Part shown: positions 1 to 8,185 of the stretch, piece after piece
Position numbering within the stretch: position 1 is the stretch's first letter
Layout: each line of letters opens with the position of its first letter
DNA from: Sulfurovum sp. UBA7648
Lineage (GTDB): Bacteria > Campylobacterota > Campylobacteria > Campylobacterales > Sulfurovaceae
DNA: 29,366 nt
NCBI GenBank assembly: GCA_002483605.1
Contig: DLIG01000021.1
Span: forward strand, 68,638-98,003
Direction: 5' to 3'
Program-made: the position numbers and the translations under genes
The notes under the pieces: generated by a model
Told to the model about the DNA's origin: nothing
The model's input: only the letters and a program-made list of their open reading frames with translations
The model's database searches: none

Positions 1-742
1 ATGCGATCACACCAATATTATTTCCTATTTGACAACTTGTGCATTGTTTATATTTTTTAGCTTCATATTGTGCATAAAAGAAAAAACCTATCATAAGCAA
101 AACAACACTGCCAAAGCCTAAGTCTATCCATAATTTTAAATCGCTATATTTTATTACAGTGATGCCAAGAGCTATCAGCATAAAAAACAGTACCTTATCT
201 GTAAAACTGACAAAATAATCTTTTGGTGAAAACAAAGGACATACTTCTTCTACAGCTACAAGTCCGTTATTTGCAAGTGCGCTAATGAGCTTATCTCTTT
301 GTAATTTTGGAAGTTTTGCTAAAAATGTACCACCAAAAAGATAATCTATTTTACGTTGAATTGTACCACTTAGCCAAGGTTCGTCTATAAGCGCTGTGTG
401 AGTATTGCCATGTATATCTTCATATACTATACTAATAGTAGAATGTCTTGGAATGGCTTGTTCAATATTCGGATAGTATGATGTAGATTCTATATTTTGC
501 ATACTGCCATCAGCTCTTATAATGCGTGGGTTTATGTATACATTATAAATTCCATGGTGTTTGATAATTATGATATTATAAGGTATAGCTATTTGAATCG
601 CCGAGAGTGCATCGAGGTTATTTGCCTCCATCGTATCTTTCATGTTTTCTATAACATCCCAAAGTTTAGAATCAAAAATTCTGACATCTGTACATGGGGT
701 CAATATCCTTTCATCAGGATAAATTAGAAGTTCTTTTATCAT
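1..742 (-). CDS. Degenerate peptide-deformylase-like membrane protein (partial, runs off left edge)
   Basis: An open frame starts at ATG 742-740 and stays open to the window edge (247 codons seen). The first ~170 residues follow the peptide deformylase layout, but the catalytic motifs are lost. Motif 1 is ALSAIQ (Q50 kept). Motif 2, normally EGCLS, reads ESTSYYP, so the metal-binding Cys is gone. Motif 3, normally QHExDH, reads QRKIDY (129-134), so both His ligands and the catalytic Glu are replaced. A deformylase cannot work this way, so this is a pseudo-enzyme, although the frame itself is intact. After residue ~183 come two hydrophobic helices (about 184-199 and 203-224) and then a CxxC (C234, C237), neither of which is part of normal deformylase. 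It follows the SQR-family gene and a small ORF on the same strand, but a terminator-like hairpin lies before it. Role unknown; a membrane-bound binding or regulatory function is inference. Confidence 0.75.
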   Translation of the reverse strand, partial: MIKELLIYPDERILTPCTDVRIFDSKLWDVIENMKDTMEANNLDALSAIQIAIPYNIIIIKHHGIYNVYINPRIIRADGSMQNIESTSYYPNIEQAIPRHSTISIVYEDIHGNTHTALIDEPWLSGTIQRKIDYLFGGTFLAKLPKLQRDKLISALANNGLVAVEEVCPLFSPKDYFVSFTDKVLFFMLIALGITVIKYSDLKLWIDLGFGSVVLLMIGFFFYAQYEAKKYKQCTSCQIGNNIGVIA

Positions 743-766
743 AATAAAAACCTTGGTTCGGATTTG

Positions 767-798
767 AAAATAAAACACGCCCGCAGGGGGGCTTGTGT
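767..798 (-). terminator. Rho-independent terminator-like hairpin after the small ORF
   Basis: On the minus strand, ACACAAGCCC and GGGCGTGT can pair (with an AA bulge) around a short C-rich loop, followed directly by TTTTATTTT. It lies between the small ORF stop (815) and the start of the deformylase-like gene (742). It probably ends the sqr-small-ORF transcript or reduces read-through. Confidence 0.6.
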
Positions 799-814
799 AA
801 TGGAGAGAGGATAA

Positions 815-976
815 TTAGTGGCTTTTTCTTACTACCACTAACATTTTAATGTTGATTACTATGAATCTGATAATTTGCCAAAGAACGCAAGTTCTCATAG
901 CTTTTACAAATGTAGTAGGTACCATTGTGGTAAAATTTGCGTCATAAGGTTTGATTCTTTTTTCTATTTCTTTCAT
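815..976 (-). CDS. Small basic protein of 53 residues downstream of the SQR-family gene
   Basis: The ORF runs from ATG 976-974 to TAA 817-815. An AAGGAG ribosome-binding site sits about 7 bases before the start, which strongly favours real translation. The protein begins MKEIEKRIKPYDANF and has a hydrophobic, potentially amphipathic second half (about residues 31-49: VLWQIIRFIVINIKMLVVV) ending in basic residues. I recognise no family. It lies 80 bases after the SQR-family gene on the same strand and before a terminator-like hairpin, so the two are probably co-transcribed. Since SQR proteins are monotopic membrane enzymes, a membrane-associated partner is possible, but that is inference only. 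Confidence 0.6.
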   Translation of the reverse strand: MKEIEKRIKPYDANFTTMVPTTFVKAMRTCVLWQIIRFIVINIKMLVVVRKSH

Positions 977-1009
977 TTTTTTTCTCCTTGTTTATTATTT
1001 TTATTTTTT

Positions 1010-1031
1010 GAGCAAGAGTATACCCTTGCTC
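1010..1031. repeat. 9-bp inverted repeat with TATA loop between the SQR-family gene and the small ORF
   Basis: GAGCAAGAG (1010-1018) and CCCTTGCTC (1023-1031) can form a 9-bp stem with one G-U pair and a four-base loop. In the direction of the genes (minus) it is followed by A-rich, not T-rich, sequence, so it is not a standard intrinsic terminator. It may be an mRNA-stabilising or processing hairpin that sets the relative level of the two products. Confidence 0.5.
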
Positions 1032-1056
1032 GACTTATTTTTTAAAGCTTCTATGC

Positions 1057-2526
1057 TTATTCTGGTATAAGTGTCCAACCCGGGTTGAGTTTAGCTTTGT
1101 ATAGGAACATGTGATGCAAAATGTGTTTGATCCAGTGACCCGCAAGTCCAATTTCACCAAATGTATAATTTAAGTCCCTTCCAAGACCTGGGTATGTTTC
1201 AAAATCCGGAACAACAGGATATACAGTTAATGCAGCAGCAGTTCCGTTGGTAAGTCCTTTACCGGCGCTAGCTACACACGCTGCGCCCATGTGTGCCATT
1301 GATGCTTCATGTAATGGAGCATTTTTGCCTTTGAGTATTTTGTCGCAAATAGAATGTGCAACTGTTTTACCGATGATACCTGAAGGCATACCTGTTCTTG
1401 GTGGCGTAGGGAAGATATCTCTGCCACTTGGAGATTTCATAGGTTTTGAAATAGGATGCGGAGGGGCAAAAGCTATACCCACTGCAAAAACATTGTCTGC
1501 AATTGTACTTTGGTATGTTTTTGGCCAGTCACTTGCTTTCCAGTTTTCATAAGCGCCAGCAGCGTAGTTCGCATCTACTTTCATAAAACCATTTGGAGCA
1601 AACATTTGATCAGTAATATCTGTACCATCTTTTGCAATAGCTTTTAAACCAACGCCAGCAAAAGGAGGAATAAGCATCGCAAAGTCAAAATCGATCACAC
1701 CTGTAGTTCCGTCTAATTGCTCGTAATGAGCTTTGCCTTTTTCTACTTGTGTAACAGCCGCTCCAATTGTCCAGTTAACACCTCTTTCAGAAAATAGTGA
1801 TTCAGCAAAAAGTCTAGAACTTGCAGCATATCCACCTCTTTTCATATGAAGTCCTCCGATACCGAAGTCTCCAAGGAATGATTCATTAGAAATCCATTTG
1901 ATATCTAAATTATCTCTTACACCTGCTTTTTTAGCTTCGTGTTCAACGTTAAATATGTACTCAAATGCTGCACCTTGACATGTACACATGCCATGACCTG
2001 TGCCTATCAATACTGTTTGTTTGCTATGTTTTGCTTTTTCAAAAACTTTTTGTAGTTCATGATTTGCATGTTCAGCATGGTCTGCTGTACAAACAGAAAC
2101 AGTAAATTCACCTAGACCATTAGCATCACCAAGACCTGGAGTAGCGGCAAAATTTAGTTTCGGGCCAGTAGCGTTAATAAGATAGTCATAAGTCAATTCT
2201 TCTTTTTGACCTTCTTTTCCTTGGCCGGTATATTCAATTACTATATAAGGTTTATCGCCATGTGTACTTCCACCTTCTGGATGTATACCTAATGCTTTTG
2301 CTTGACGATAATCAATTCCGGCTTTATGATAAACAGGAGCTAATTCAAAAGTAACATCATCTTTTGTCATCTCACCGACACCTACCCATATATTTGAAGG
2401 AATCCAGTTCCATCTAGCATTAGGGGTAACAACTACAACCTCATGATCTTTACCAAGCCATTTTTTTGCAAATGTTGCTGCAGTATGTCCTGAGACCCCC
2501 CCACCCATTACGATTACTCTTGCCAT
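1057..2526 (-). CDS. Sulfide:quinone oxidoreductase / flavocytochrome-c-sulfide-dehydrogenase family flavoprotein
   Basis: A 489-residue FAD-dependent oxidoreductase of the pyridine-nucleotide-disulfide fold. The N-terminal Rossmann motif is VIVMGGGVSGHTAA (residues ~4-17), with a second nucleotide-type segment TVLIGTGHG (171-179). Cysteines occur at 146, 181, 183, 394 and 417; SQR enzymes use three cysteines in comparable regions to oxidise sulfide and pass electrons through FAD to quinone at the inner membrane. The C-terminus (HHMFLYKAKLNPGWTLIPE) resembles the amphipathic membrane-contact tail of the family. It is longer than classical SQR (~430), so I do not assign an SQR type. The start is supported by AAGGAG about 8 bases upstream. 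It is followed by the small ORF at 976. In Campylobacterota such enzymes support sulfide oxidation or detoxification; activity here is inferred from family. Confidence 0.75.
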   Translation of the reverse strand: MARVIVMGGGVSGHTAATFAKKWLGKDHEVVVVTPNARWNWIPSNIWVGVGEMTKDDVTFELAPVYHKAGIDYRQAKALGIHPEGGSTHGDKPYIVIEYTGQGKEGQKEELTYDYLINATGPKLNFAATPGLGDANGLGEFTVSVCTADHAEHANHELQKVFEKAKHSKQTVLIGTGHGMCTCQGAAFEYIFNVEHEAKKAGVRDNLDIKWISNESFLGDFGIGGLHMKRGGYAASSRLFAESLFSERGVNWTIGAAVTQVEKGKAHYEQLDGTTGVIDFDFAMLIPPFAGVGLKAIAKDGTDITDQMFAPNGFMKVDANYAAGAYENWKASDWPKTYQSTIADNVFAVGIAFAPPHPISKPMKSPSGRDIFPTPPRTGMPSGIIGKTVAHSICDKILKGKNAPLHEASMAHMGAACVASAGKGLTNGTAAALTVYPVVPDFETYPGLGRDLNYTFGEIGLAGHWIKHILHHMFLYKAKLNPGWTLIPE

Positions 2527-2776
2527 TAATACTCCTTATTAATAATAATATAACTTCACAAAAAATTATAAATCAAAATAGATTAAAATAAATTTAAAAA
2601 AAAACAAATATTATGCGATTAAATAATAAAAAGATTAATCAATGTTATTTAGAATTATTTATATAACATATTTTGAATATTTTTATCATAAATTTTTATC
2701 ATTAACATTTTTAGGACAAAAAACAAACTTAATTGCTCTTGTGATACAATACATCAAATTTAACAAAAGAGGTCAA

Positions 2777-4240
2777 GTGTTGTTAAAAGAAACCATATTG
2801 ACACCGATCTTAGCAATTAAAAAACGGTATATACCTCTTTTGCTTATCTATTTTGCATACGGCGCTAGCGGTTTTACAGCAATTGCCGAGAGCTTTTGGG
2901 TCAAAAAATCATTAGACCTGAGCGCAGAAGCTTTAGTAGCACTGGGCGTATGGCTTACTGTGCCATGGACTATTAAGATGATCTTTGGGCAGATGGTTGA
3001 CTCAATCACTATTTTTGGGTCAAATCGTAAAATATATGTATATATCGGCGCATCTCTAATTGCGACCGGTATGTTTATGATGATAGGGCTCACTTCCAAT
3101 TGCCCTTTTCTTCAGAGCTATAAGGCAGGTAACATATATATTTTTGCTTCTGTTATTATGGTTGTCGGATTTGTTATGCAGGATGTAGTAGCAGATACTA
3201 TGAGCACGGAAGTTGTAGATAGGAGCCAAAGCAGGGAAGATATAGAACACGAGCTTGCCATGATACAGGTTCTTGGGAGATTGTCTTTGGGGATAGCGGT
3301 TTTGATAGTTTCGGGGCTTGGGGGATGGCTGGCGAATATATATTCGTATAGCACCATTTACACAATCGCTTTGATAATACCCATTCTTAGTATCATAGGC
3401 GTGACATTGGTTAAACTCAACCATACTCCCGCTTCTCCTTTGAATAAGCCAATTTTTGCGGGCGGGATTTTATTTGCCGTTGTGACTGTGCTTATGGGAT
3501 ATAACGAAGTTCCATATTCACAAGAGATTATTTTTGTTATTTCCTTTGGGGTAGTCCTTGCCATGTTGCATTATCTTATAAGAGATCTAGACAATGACAC
3601 AAAAAGACATATACAAATGGCCATGCTGATTATATTTGTATATCGTGCTATGCCAAATGTAGGGCCTGCTCTTCAGTGGTGGGAAATAGATATTCTTGGA
3701 TTTAATGAAGCATTTTTTGGTACACTTAGCCAAATTGGTGCAACTATCGCGTTAGCCGGTATGTGGGTAAGCTCTAAATATATAGTTAGGCAATCTGTTG
3801 GCAAAGTATTGATTATTTTAACTATTTTGGGCTTCTTTCTATCACTGCCGACCTTGGGAATGTATTACGGGCTGCATACCAAGCTCGGCCTTGATGCTCA
3901 TACTGTAGCCTTGGTTGATACGGCAGTATCCTCTCCGTTTAGCTATATTTCCGGGGTGCTCATGCTGACACTTGTGGCAATATATGCCCCAGAAGGCAGA
4001 AAAGGTACTTGGTTTGCTCTTATGGCGAGTCTTATGAATATTGCCCTTAGTGCTTCAGGATTGTTCACAAAATATCTAAATCAATGGTTTGTAGTAACTA
4101 GAGAGATCAGGGTAAACAATACGGTTACAGTATCGGCCAATTATGACAATCTAGGCATATTGCTTTGGGCAGTTGTAATTATTGGCACATTGATACCATT
4201 ATTGGTTATTTGGAAATTTGATCCGCAAAAAAGAGAGTAG
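2777..4240 (+). CDS. MFS-type transporter, folate/biopterin transporter (BT1)-like
   Basis: A polytopic membrane protein with about 12 hydrophobic helices. Segments such as YFAYGASGF (helix 1), LTVPWTIKMIFGQMVDS (helix 2 with cytoplasmic loop) and VGFVMQDVVADTMSTEVVD resemble BT1-family MFS carriers. The frame is open upstream to an ATG at 2642, but that extension encodes a low-quality stretch. I prefer GTG 2777 (or TTG 2780) because AAGAGG lies 4-7 bases before it and the protein then begins with a typical short cytoplasmic segment LLKETILTPILAIKKRYIPLL. The stop is directly followed by the ATG of the HAD phosphatase (4241), so the two are coupled. Substrate not predictable: BT1 proteins are linked to folates and pterins, but many bacterial members are uncharacterised. 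Confidence 0.65.
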   Translation: MLLKETILTPILAIKKRYIPLLLIYFAYGASGFTAIAESFWVKKSLDLSAEALVALGVWLTVPWTIKMIFGQMVDSITIFGSNRKIYVYIGASLIATGMFMMIGLTSNCPFLQSYKAGNIYIFASVIMVVGFVMQDVVADTMSTEVVDRSQSREDIEHELAMIQVLGRLSLGIAVLIVSGLGGWLANIYSYSTIYTIALIIPILSIIGVTLVKLNHTPASPLNKPIFAGGILFAVVTVLMGYNEVPYSQEIIFVISFGVVLAMLHYLIRDLDNDTKRHIQMAMLIIFVYRAMPNVGPALQWWEIDILGFNEAFFGTLSQIGATIALAGMWVSSKYIVRQSVGKVLIILTILGFFLSLPTLGMYYGLHTKLGLDAHTVALVDTAVSSPFSYISGVLMLTLVAIYAPEGRKGTWFALMASLMNIALSASGLFTKYLNQWFVVTREIRVNNTVTVSANYDNLGILLWAVVIIGTLIPLLVIWKFDPQKRE

Positions 4241-4885
4241 ATGAAAAAAGTAATTTTGTTTGATTTAGACGGCACGCTAATAGATTCTACAGAAGCTATC
4301 TTGGAGAGCTTTGGGGTGACATTTGAAGCTTTTGGAAGGCAAGTGCCTTTGGCAAGTGAAATCACTAAACATATAGGCCATCCACTGGAGAGTATGTTTG
4401 CTGCTTTAGGCATAGAAGAGAGAGCAATAGATGCTCATGTATCCAGATACAAAGAACACTATAAAGAGATCAGTAAAGATAAAACGATATTACTGCCAAA
4501 TGCTGCAGAAGCTGTCCTTTTGGCCTCCGAGCATGCGACGCTTGGTGTCGTCACTACAAAAACAGGCAGTTATTCAAAAGTTTTACTTGAACACTTGGGG
4601 TTGATGGATTATTTTGAGGTATTAATAGGAAGAGAAGATGTAAAGTACCCAAAACCGCATCCAGAACCAATACTAAAAGCAATAAAAAATCTTGATGTAA
4701 AAAATAAAGAAAATTGTTGGATGATCGGTGATACTTGTATGGATATACAAGCTGCTAAAAGTGCCGGAATTATTGGTGTGGCTGTGACCTCTGGGTATGC
4801 TAGTAGGGAGAAATTAAAAGAGTGTGCATTAGAAGTTTATGATGATGTTTTGATGGCTCTTGGTGCAATAGTTGCAAAAAAATAA
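4241..4885 (+). CDS. HAD-superfamily phosphatase, phosphoglycolate-phosphatase-like
   Basis: A 214-residue protein with all HAD motifs. Motif I is LFDLDGTLIDS (nucleophile D8, acid D10). Motif II is the TTK segment in GVVTTKTGSY. Motif III is the Lys in KYPKPHPEPI. Motif IV is GDTCMDIQAAKSAG. The insertion after motif I is helical (C1 cap), as in Gph/PpaX-type enzymes that hydrolyse phosphoglycolate, pyrophosphate or sugar phosphates in the cytoplasm. It begins on the base after the stop of the transporter gene, with AAGAGAG just upstream inside that gene. The substrate is not determined by sequence alone. Confidence 0.8.
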   Translation: MKKVILFDLDGTLIDSTEAILESFGVTFEAFGRQVPLASEITKHIGHPLESMFAALGIEERAIDAHVSRYKEHYKEISKDKTILLPNAAEAVLLASEHATLGVVTTKTGSYSKVLLEHLGLMDYFEVLIGREDVKYPKPHPEPILKAIKNLDVKNKENCWMIGDTCMDIQAAKSAGIIGVAVTSGYASREKLKECALEVYDDVLMALGAIVAKK

Positions 4886-4909
4886 GAATTCAAGCCTATC
4901 TTAAGAGTC

Positions 4910-4938
4910 TTAACATTAAAATATTGTAATATTATAAT
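4910..4938 (+). promoter_or_regulatory. Promoter for the por operon
   Basis: TTAACA (4910-4915) lies exactly 17 bases from TATAAT (4933-4938), close to the sigma-70 consensus, 21 bases before the porG start. The region 4886-4958 is otherwise non-coding, and GGAGGAAG sits just before the porG ATG. Confidence 0.6.
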
Positions 4939-4958
4939 AATATTTATTCGGAGGAAGT

Positions 4959-5522
4959 ATGGTAGAGATTAGATGGCACTCTCGTGCAGGGCAAGGTGCC
5001 GTAACAGGAGCCAAGGGTTTAGGGGATGTTGTATCTACCACAGGTAAGCAAGTACAAGCATTTGCTCTGTATGGATCAGCAAAAAGAGGGGCAGCGATGC
5101 AAGCATATAATCGCATTGATGATGAACAAATTATCAATCATGAAAAATTTATGTTGCCTGATTTCGTATTAGTTATAGATCCGGCATTAGCATTTACTGA
5201 TAATATTACCGATAATGATAAATCAACAACTAAATATATAGTAACAACACATTTAAGCAAAGATGAATTAGTAGCACAAATTCCAGCATTGCAAGATAAA
5301 AAAGATAGAGTTTTTGTACTTGATTGTATGCAAATTTCACTCGATACTATTGGCAGAGCCGTACCTAATGCTCCAATGCTTGGAGCATTCGTAAAGATTT
5401 CCGGTATGTTTGAATTGGATTATTTTTTAGATAGAATGAAAAAAGTACTCTCTAAGTTCCCGCAAAAAATTATTGATTCCAATATGCAAGCAATAACTCG
5501 TGCATACAATGAAGTGAAATAG
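4959..5522 (+). CDS. porG: Pyruvate:ferredoxin (flavodoxin) oxidoreductase, gamma subunit
   Basis: A 187-residue protein starting VEIRWHSRAGQGAVTGAKG, the characteristic opening of POR/KOR gamma subunits (the GQG motif binds the CoA/TPP interface region). Family-typical segments ALYGSAKRGAAMQAYNRI and NAPMLGAFVKISG follow. It forms, with the three next genes, the heterotetrameric enzyme that converts pyruvate + CoA to acetyl-CoA + CO2 with reduced ferredoxin/flavodoxin, or the reverse in autotrophs using the reductive TCA cycle. The order gamma-delta-alpha-beta matches Helicobacter, where the gene is also called porC. A strong GGAGGAAG site precedes the start. First gene of the operon. Confidence 0.92.
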   Translation: MVEIRWHSRAGQGAVTGAKGLGDVVSTTGKQVQAFALYGSAKRGAAMQAYNRIDDEQIINHEKFMLPDFVLVIDPALAFTDNITDNDKSTTKYIVTTHLSKDELVAQIPALQDKKDRVFVLDCMQISLDTIGRAVPNAPMLGAFVKISGMFELDYFLDRMKKVLSKFPQKIIDSNMQAITRAYNEVK

Positions 5523-5530
5523 GAGAAAAG

Positions 5531-5977
5531 ATGAGCAATGTACTAAGTAATGAAAAAAGAGGTATGCGCGAACTTGGAGCTGAAAAAAAAGTAGGTTGGA
5601 ATGAGGTCACGCATGGCGTAGTATTACACTCTTTTGAAGATGATGCTGCAGATATAGCCCTGAGAAAAGCAGAAGATAGAAAATATTCAGAATTTAGTTC
5701 TTATACAGCTACAGTAGCATCTTGGAGAGTTATCAAGCCAGTTTATAATCGTGATATTTGCATAGATTGTCAAAATTGTTGGGTATGGTGTCCGGATAGT
5801 TCAATTATATCTAGAGACAAACAAATACTAGGAATTGATTATGATCACTGTAAAGGTTGTGGAGTTTGCGTCGAAGTATGTCCTACGAATCCAAAATCTT
5901 TATTGATGTTTGGCGAAGCATTAAGCAGCGATGATGCAATTGCTCAATGGCCAGTAAAAGAAAAAAAAGAAAAGTAA
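5531..5977 (+). CDS. porD: Pyruvate:ferredoxin oxidoreductase, delta (ferredoxin-like) subunit
   Basis: A 148-residue protein with two [4Fe-4S] ferredoxin motifs: C77, C80, C83, C87 (CIDCQNCWVWCP) and C107, C110, C113, C117 (CKGCGVCVEVCP). These clusters relay electrons from the TPP/beta-subunit cluster to external ferredoxin or flavodoxin. The ~65-residue N-terminal extension before the clusters is typical of delta subunits in Campylobacterota. AGGAGAAAAG precedes the ATG, 8 bases after the porG stop. Confidence 0.92.
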   Translation: MSNVLSNEKRGMRELGAEKKVGWNEVTHGVVLHSFEDDAADIALRKAEDRKYSEFSSYTATVASWRVIKPVYNRDICIDCQNCWVWCPDSSIISRDKQILGIDYDHCKGCGVCVEVCPTNPKSLLMFGEALSSDDAIAQWPVKEKKEK

Positions 5978-5990
5978 AAGAAGGATATTT

Positions 5991-7229
5991 ATGGCTGAAA
6001 AAATAGATCTACAGGAAATAGAAGTATGGGATGGGAACTATGCTGCAGCTCAAGCAATGAGACAAGCGCAAATTGATGTAGTTGCCGCATATCCTATAAC
6101 TCCATCAACCCCTATCGTTGAAGGATATGCTAATTTTATGGCAGATGGTTATATAGACGGTGAATTTGTAATGGTGGAATCAGAACATGCTGCTATGAGT
6201 GGGTGTGTAGGTGCTGCCGCTGCTGGCGGAAGGGTAGCGACCGCTACTTCTTCACAAGGTTTTGCTCTTATGGTGGAGGTGCTTTATCAAGCAAGCGGTA
6301 TGAGACTTCCTATCGTACTAAATGTTGCAAACCGTGCATTAGCAGCTCCCCTAAATGTTAGAGGTGACCATTCAGATATGTATCTTGGCCGTGACAGCGG
6401 TTGGGTGCAAATAGATGCATTTAATGCACAAGAAGTTTATGATATGAATTTATGTGCTTTCAGAGTTGGTGAACATCATGATATTAGATTGCCGGTTATG
6501 GTGCATCAAGATGGATTTGTTACTTCTCATACTGCTCAAAACGTCAGACCGTTAAGCGATGATGATGCTTATAAATTTATTGGCGAATATAAACCTATGG
6601 ATGAATTGCTTGATTTTTCAAGACCAGTCACACATGGGGCACAAACTGAAGAAGATTGGCACTTTGAACATAAAGCTAGACAGCATAAAGCTTTAATGGA
6701 CGCTAGACCTGTTATTGAGTCTGTATTTGCTGAGTTTGAAAAAGTAAGTGGTAGAAAATACAAAAGAGTAGAGTCATATATGATAGAAGATGCGGAAGTA
6801 ATCATTGTGGCACTTGGTTCTACTGTAGAGAGTGCTAGATTGGCTGCTCAGCAGTTAAGAGATGAAGAAGGCATCAAAGCAGGAGTAGTGGGCCCAAGGG
6901 TAATCAGGCCTTTCCCATTTGATGCTATTAGAGATGCTTTAGAAAATTGCAAGGCGATCGGGGCTATGGATCGTTCTTGCCCAGGCGGAGCACTAGGTAT
7001 GTTGTTCAATGAAGTAAGTGCAGCCGTCTACACTACAGCAAAAAGACCGCTTGTTACAAACTATATCTATGGGCTCGGCGGAAGAGATTTGGCTATCGTT
7101 GATATAAAAGCTATTTTTAGAGAATTAAAAGCCAATGCAGATGCTGGAAAAATTACAACGCAAATACAACAATTCATTGGTCTTAGAGGACCAAAACTTG
7201 CATTTTTTGAAACAAGAGAGGGCAAATAA
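5991..7229 (+). CDS. porA: Pyruvate:ferredoxin oxidoreductase, alpha subunit
   Basis: A 412-residue alpha subunit. Diagnostic segments are AAYPITPSTPIVEGYANF (pyruvate-site loop), ESEHAAMSGCVGAAAAGGR and TATSSQGFALM near the N-terminus. The C-terminal transketolase-C-like domain has VIIVALGSTVESARLAAQQL and AIGAMDRSCPGGALGMLFNE. It carries the substrate-binding pyrimidine-side domain of the TPP enzyme. AAGAAGGA lies upstream of the ATG. The last base of its stop codon is the first base of the porB start (TAATG), indicating translational coupling. Confidence 0.93.
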   Translation: MAEKIDLQEIEVWDGNYAAAQAMRQAQIDVVAAYPITPSTPIVEGYANFMADGYIDGEFVMVESEHAAMSGCVGAAAAGGRVATATSSQGFALMVEVLYQASGMRLPIVLNVANRALAAPLNVRGDHSDMYLGRDSGWVQIDAFNAQEVYDMNLCAFRVGEHHDIRLPVMVHQDGFVTSHTAQNVRPLSDDDAYKFIGEYKPMDELLDFSRPVTHGAQTEEDWHFEHKARQHKALMDARPVIESVFAEFEKVSGRKYKRVESYMIEDAEVIIVALGSTVESARLAAQQLRDEEGIKAGVVGPRVIRPFPFDAIRDALENCKAIGAMDRSCPGGALGMLFNEVSAAVYTTAKRPLVTNYIYGLGGRDLAIVDIKAIFRELKANADAGKITTQIQQFIGLRGPKLAFFETREGK

Positions 7230-8182
7230 TGGCAATTACATCAGTTAAAAATTTAAAAGAATTTTCTACATCAAATGATAGATTTGAAGGAGCTCATCTT
7301 CTTTGTCCAGGTTGTGCTCACTCTATGATCGTCAGAGAGCTTATGAACTGTACAGATGATAATCTAGTTATCTCAACAAACACAGGATGTTTGGAGGTTT
7401 CAACCGCAGTTTATCCATATACTTCATGGGATACTTCTTGGATCCATATCGGTTTTGAAAATGCGGCTACAGCTGCTGCTGGAGCAGAAGCTATGTACAA
7501 AGCACGTAAGCGCAAAGGTACGCTTAAAAACCCAGATGCTCCTGTTAAATTTGTAGCATTTGGAGGAGATGGGTCTACTTATGACATCGGTTTCCAATGG
7601 CTTAGCGGAGCAGTAGAAAGAGGCCATAACTTTACATATATTTGTCTGGACAATGAAAATTATGCAAATACCGGAGGACAAAGAAGTTCGGCAACTCCGA
7701 TTGGTGCAAGTACTACAACAGCGCCTGCTGGTCGGGTAAGCTATGGTGAAAAACGAAATAAAAAAGACATGTTGGCTATTATGGCCGCAAATGGAGCTTC
7801 TTATGTGGCTCAAGTTGCTCCAAATAAATGGAAAAATATGGCTCAGGCTTTCCAAAAAGCACTTTCTACTGATGGACCATGTTATATTAATGCCATGAGT
7901 GCATGTACTACAGAGTGGAAATTTGATCCAAAAGATACAATCAACATTTCTGATCTAGCAACCGATTCTCTGGCTTTTCCATTGTATGAGATCATCAATG
8001 GAACCGAGCTTAACATCACATATAGACCAAAAAATGTATTACCTGTTAAAGATTATTTAGCAGCGCAAGGTCGTTTCAAACATCTATTTAAACCAGAAAA
8101 TGCTCATGTATTGGAAGAGTGGCAAAAAAGAGTGGATGAAAAATGGGAATATCTACAAAGAAGAGAAGAGGCAAGGGTATAA
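7229..8182 (+). CDS. porB: Pyruvate:ferredoxin oxidoreductase, beta (TPP-binding) subunit
   Basis: A 317-residue beta subunit. N-terminal cysteines in LLCPGCAHS (C26, C29) and STNTGCLEVS are the expected ligands of the proximal [4Fe-4S] cluster, with a later Cys in SACTTEW. The TPP-Mg motif is GGDGSTYDIGFQW followed by LDNENYANTGGQRSS. It catalyses the decarboxylation chemistry with PorA. It overlaps the porA stop by one base; luxS begins 3 bases after its stop, so luxS may be on the same mRNA. Confidence 0.93.
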   Translation: MAITSVKNLKEFSTSNDRFEGAHLLCPGCAHSMIVRELMNCTDDNLVISTNTGCLEVSTAVYPYTSWDTSWIHIGFENAATAAAGAEAMYKARKRKGTLKNPDAPVKFVAFGGDGSTYDIGFQWLSGAVERGHNFTYICLDNENYANTGGQRSSATPIGASTTTAPAGRVSYGEKRNKKDMLAIMAANGASYVAQVAPNKWKNMAQAFQKALSTDGPCYINAMSACTTEWKFDPKDTINISDLATDSLAFPLYEIINGTELNITYRPKNVLPVKDYLAAQGRFKHLFKPENAHVLEEWQKRVDEKWEYLQRREEARV

Positions 8183-8185
8183 TTT

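Noticed and set aside
497..727. 76-codon plus-strand ORF
   Set aside because: It is the antisense shadow of the deformylase-like gene, which has a much better protein pattern.
1010..1031. Intrinsic terminator after the SQR-family gene
   Set aside because: In the gene direction the stem is followed by A-rich, not U-rich, sequence.
2642..2776. Upstream extension of the BT1-like transporter from ATG 2642
   Set aside because: The extension is low-complexity AT-rich sequence; a ribosome-binding site before GTG 2777/TTG 2780 fits better.
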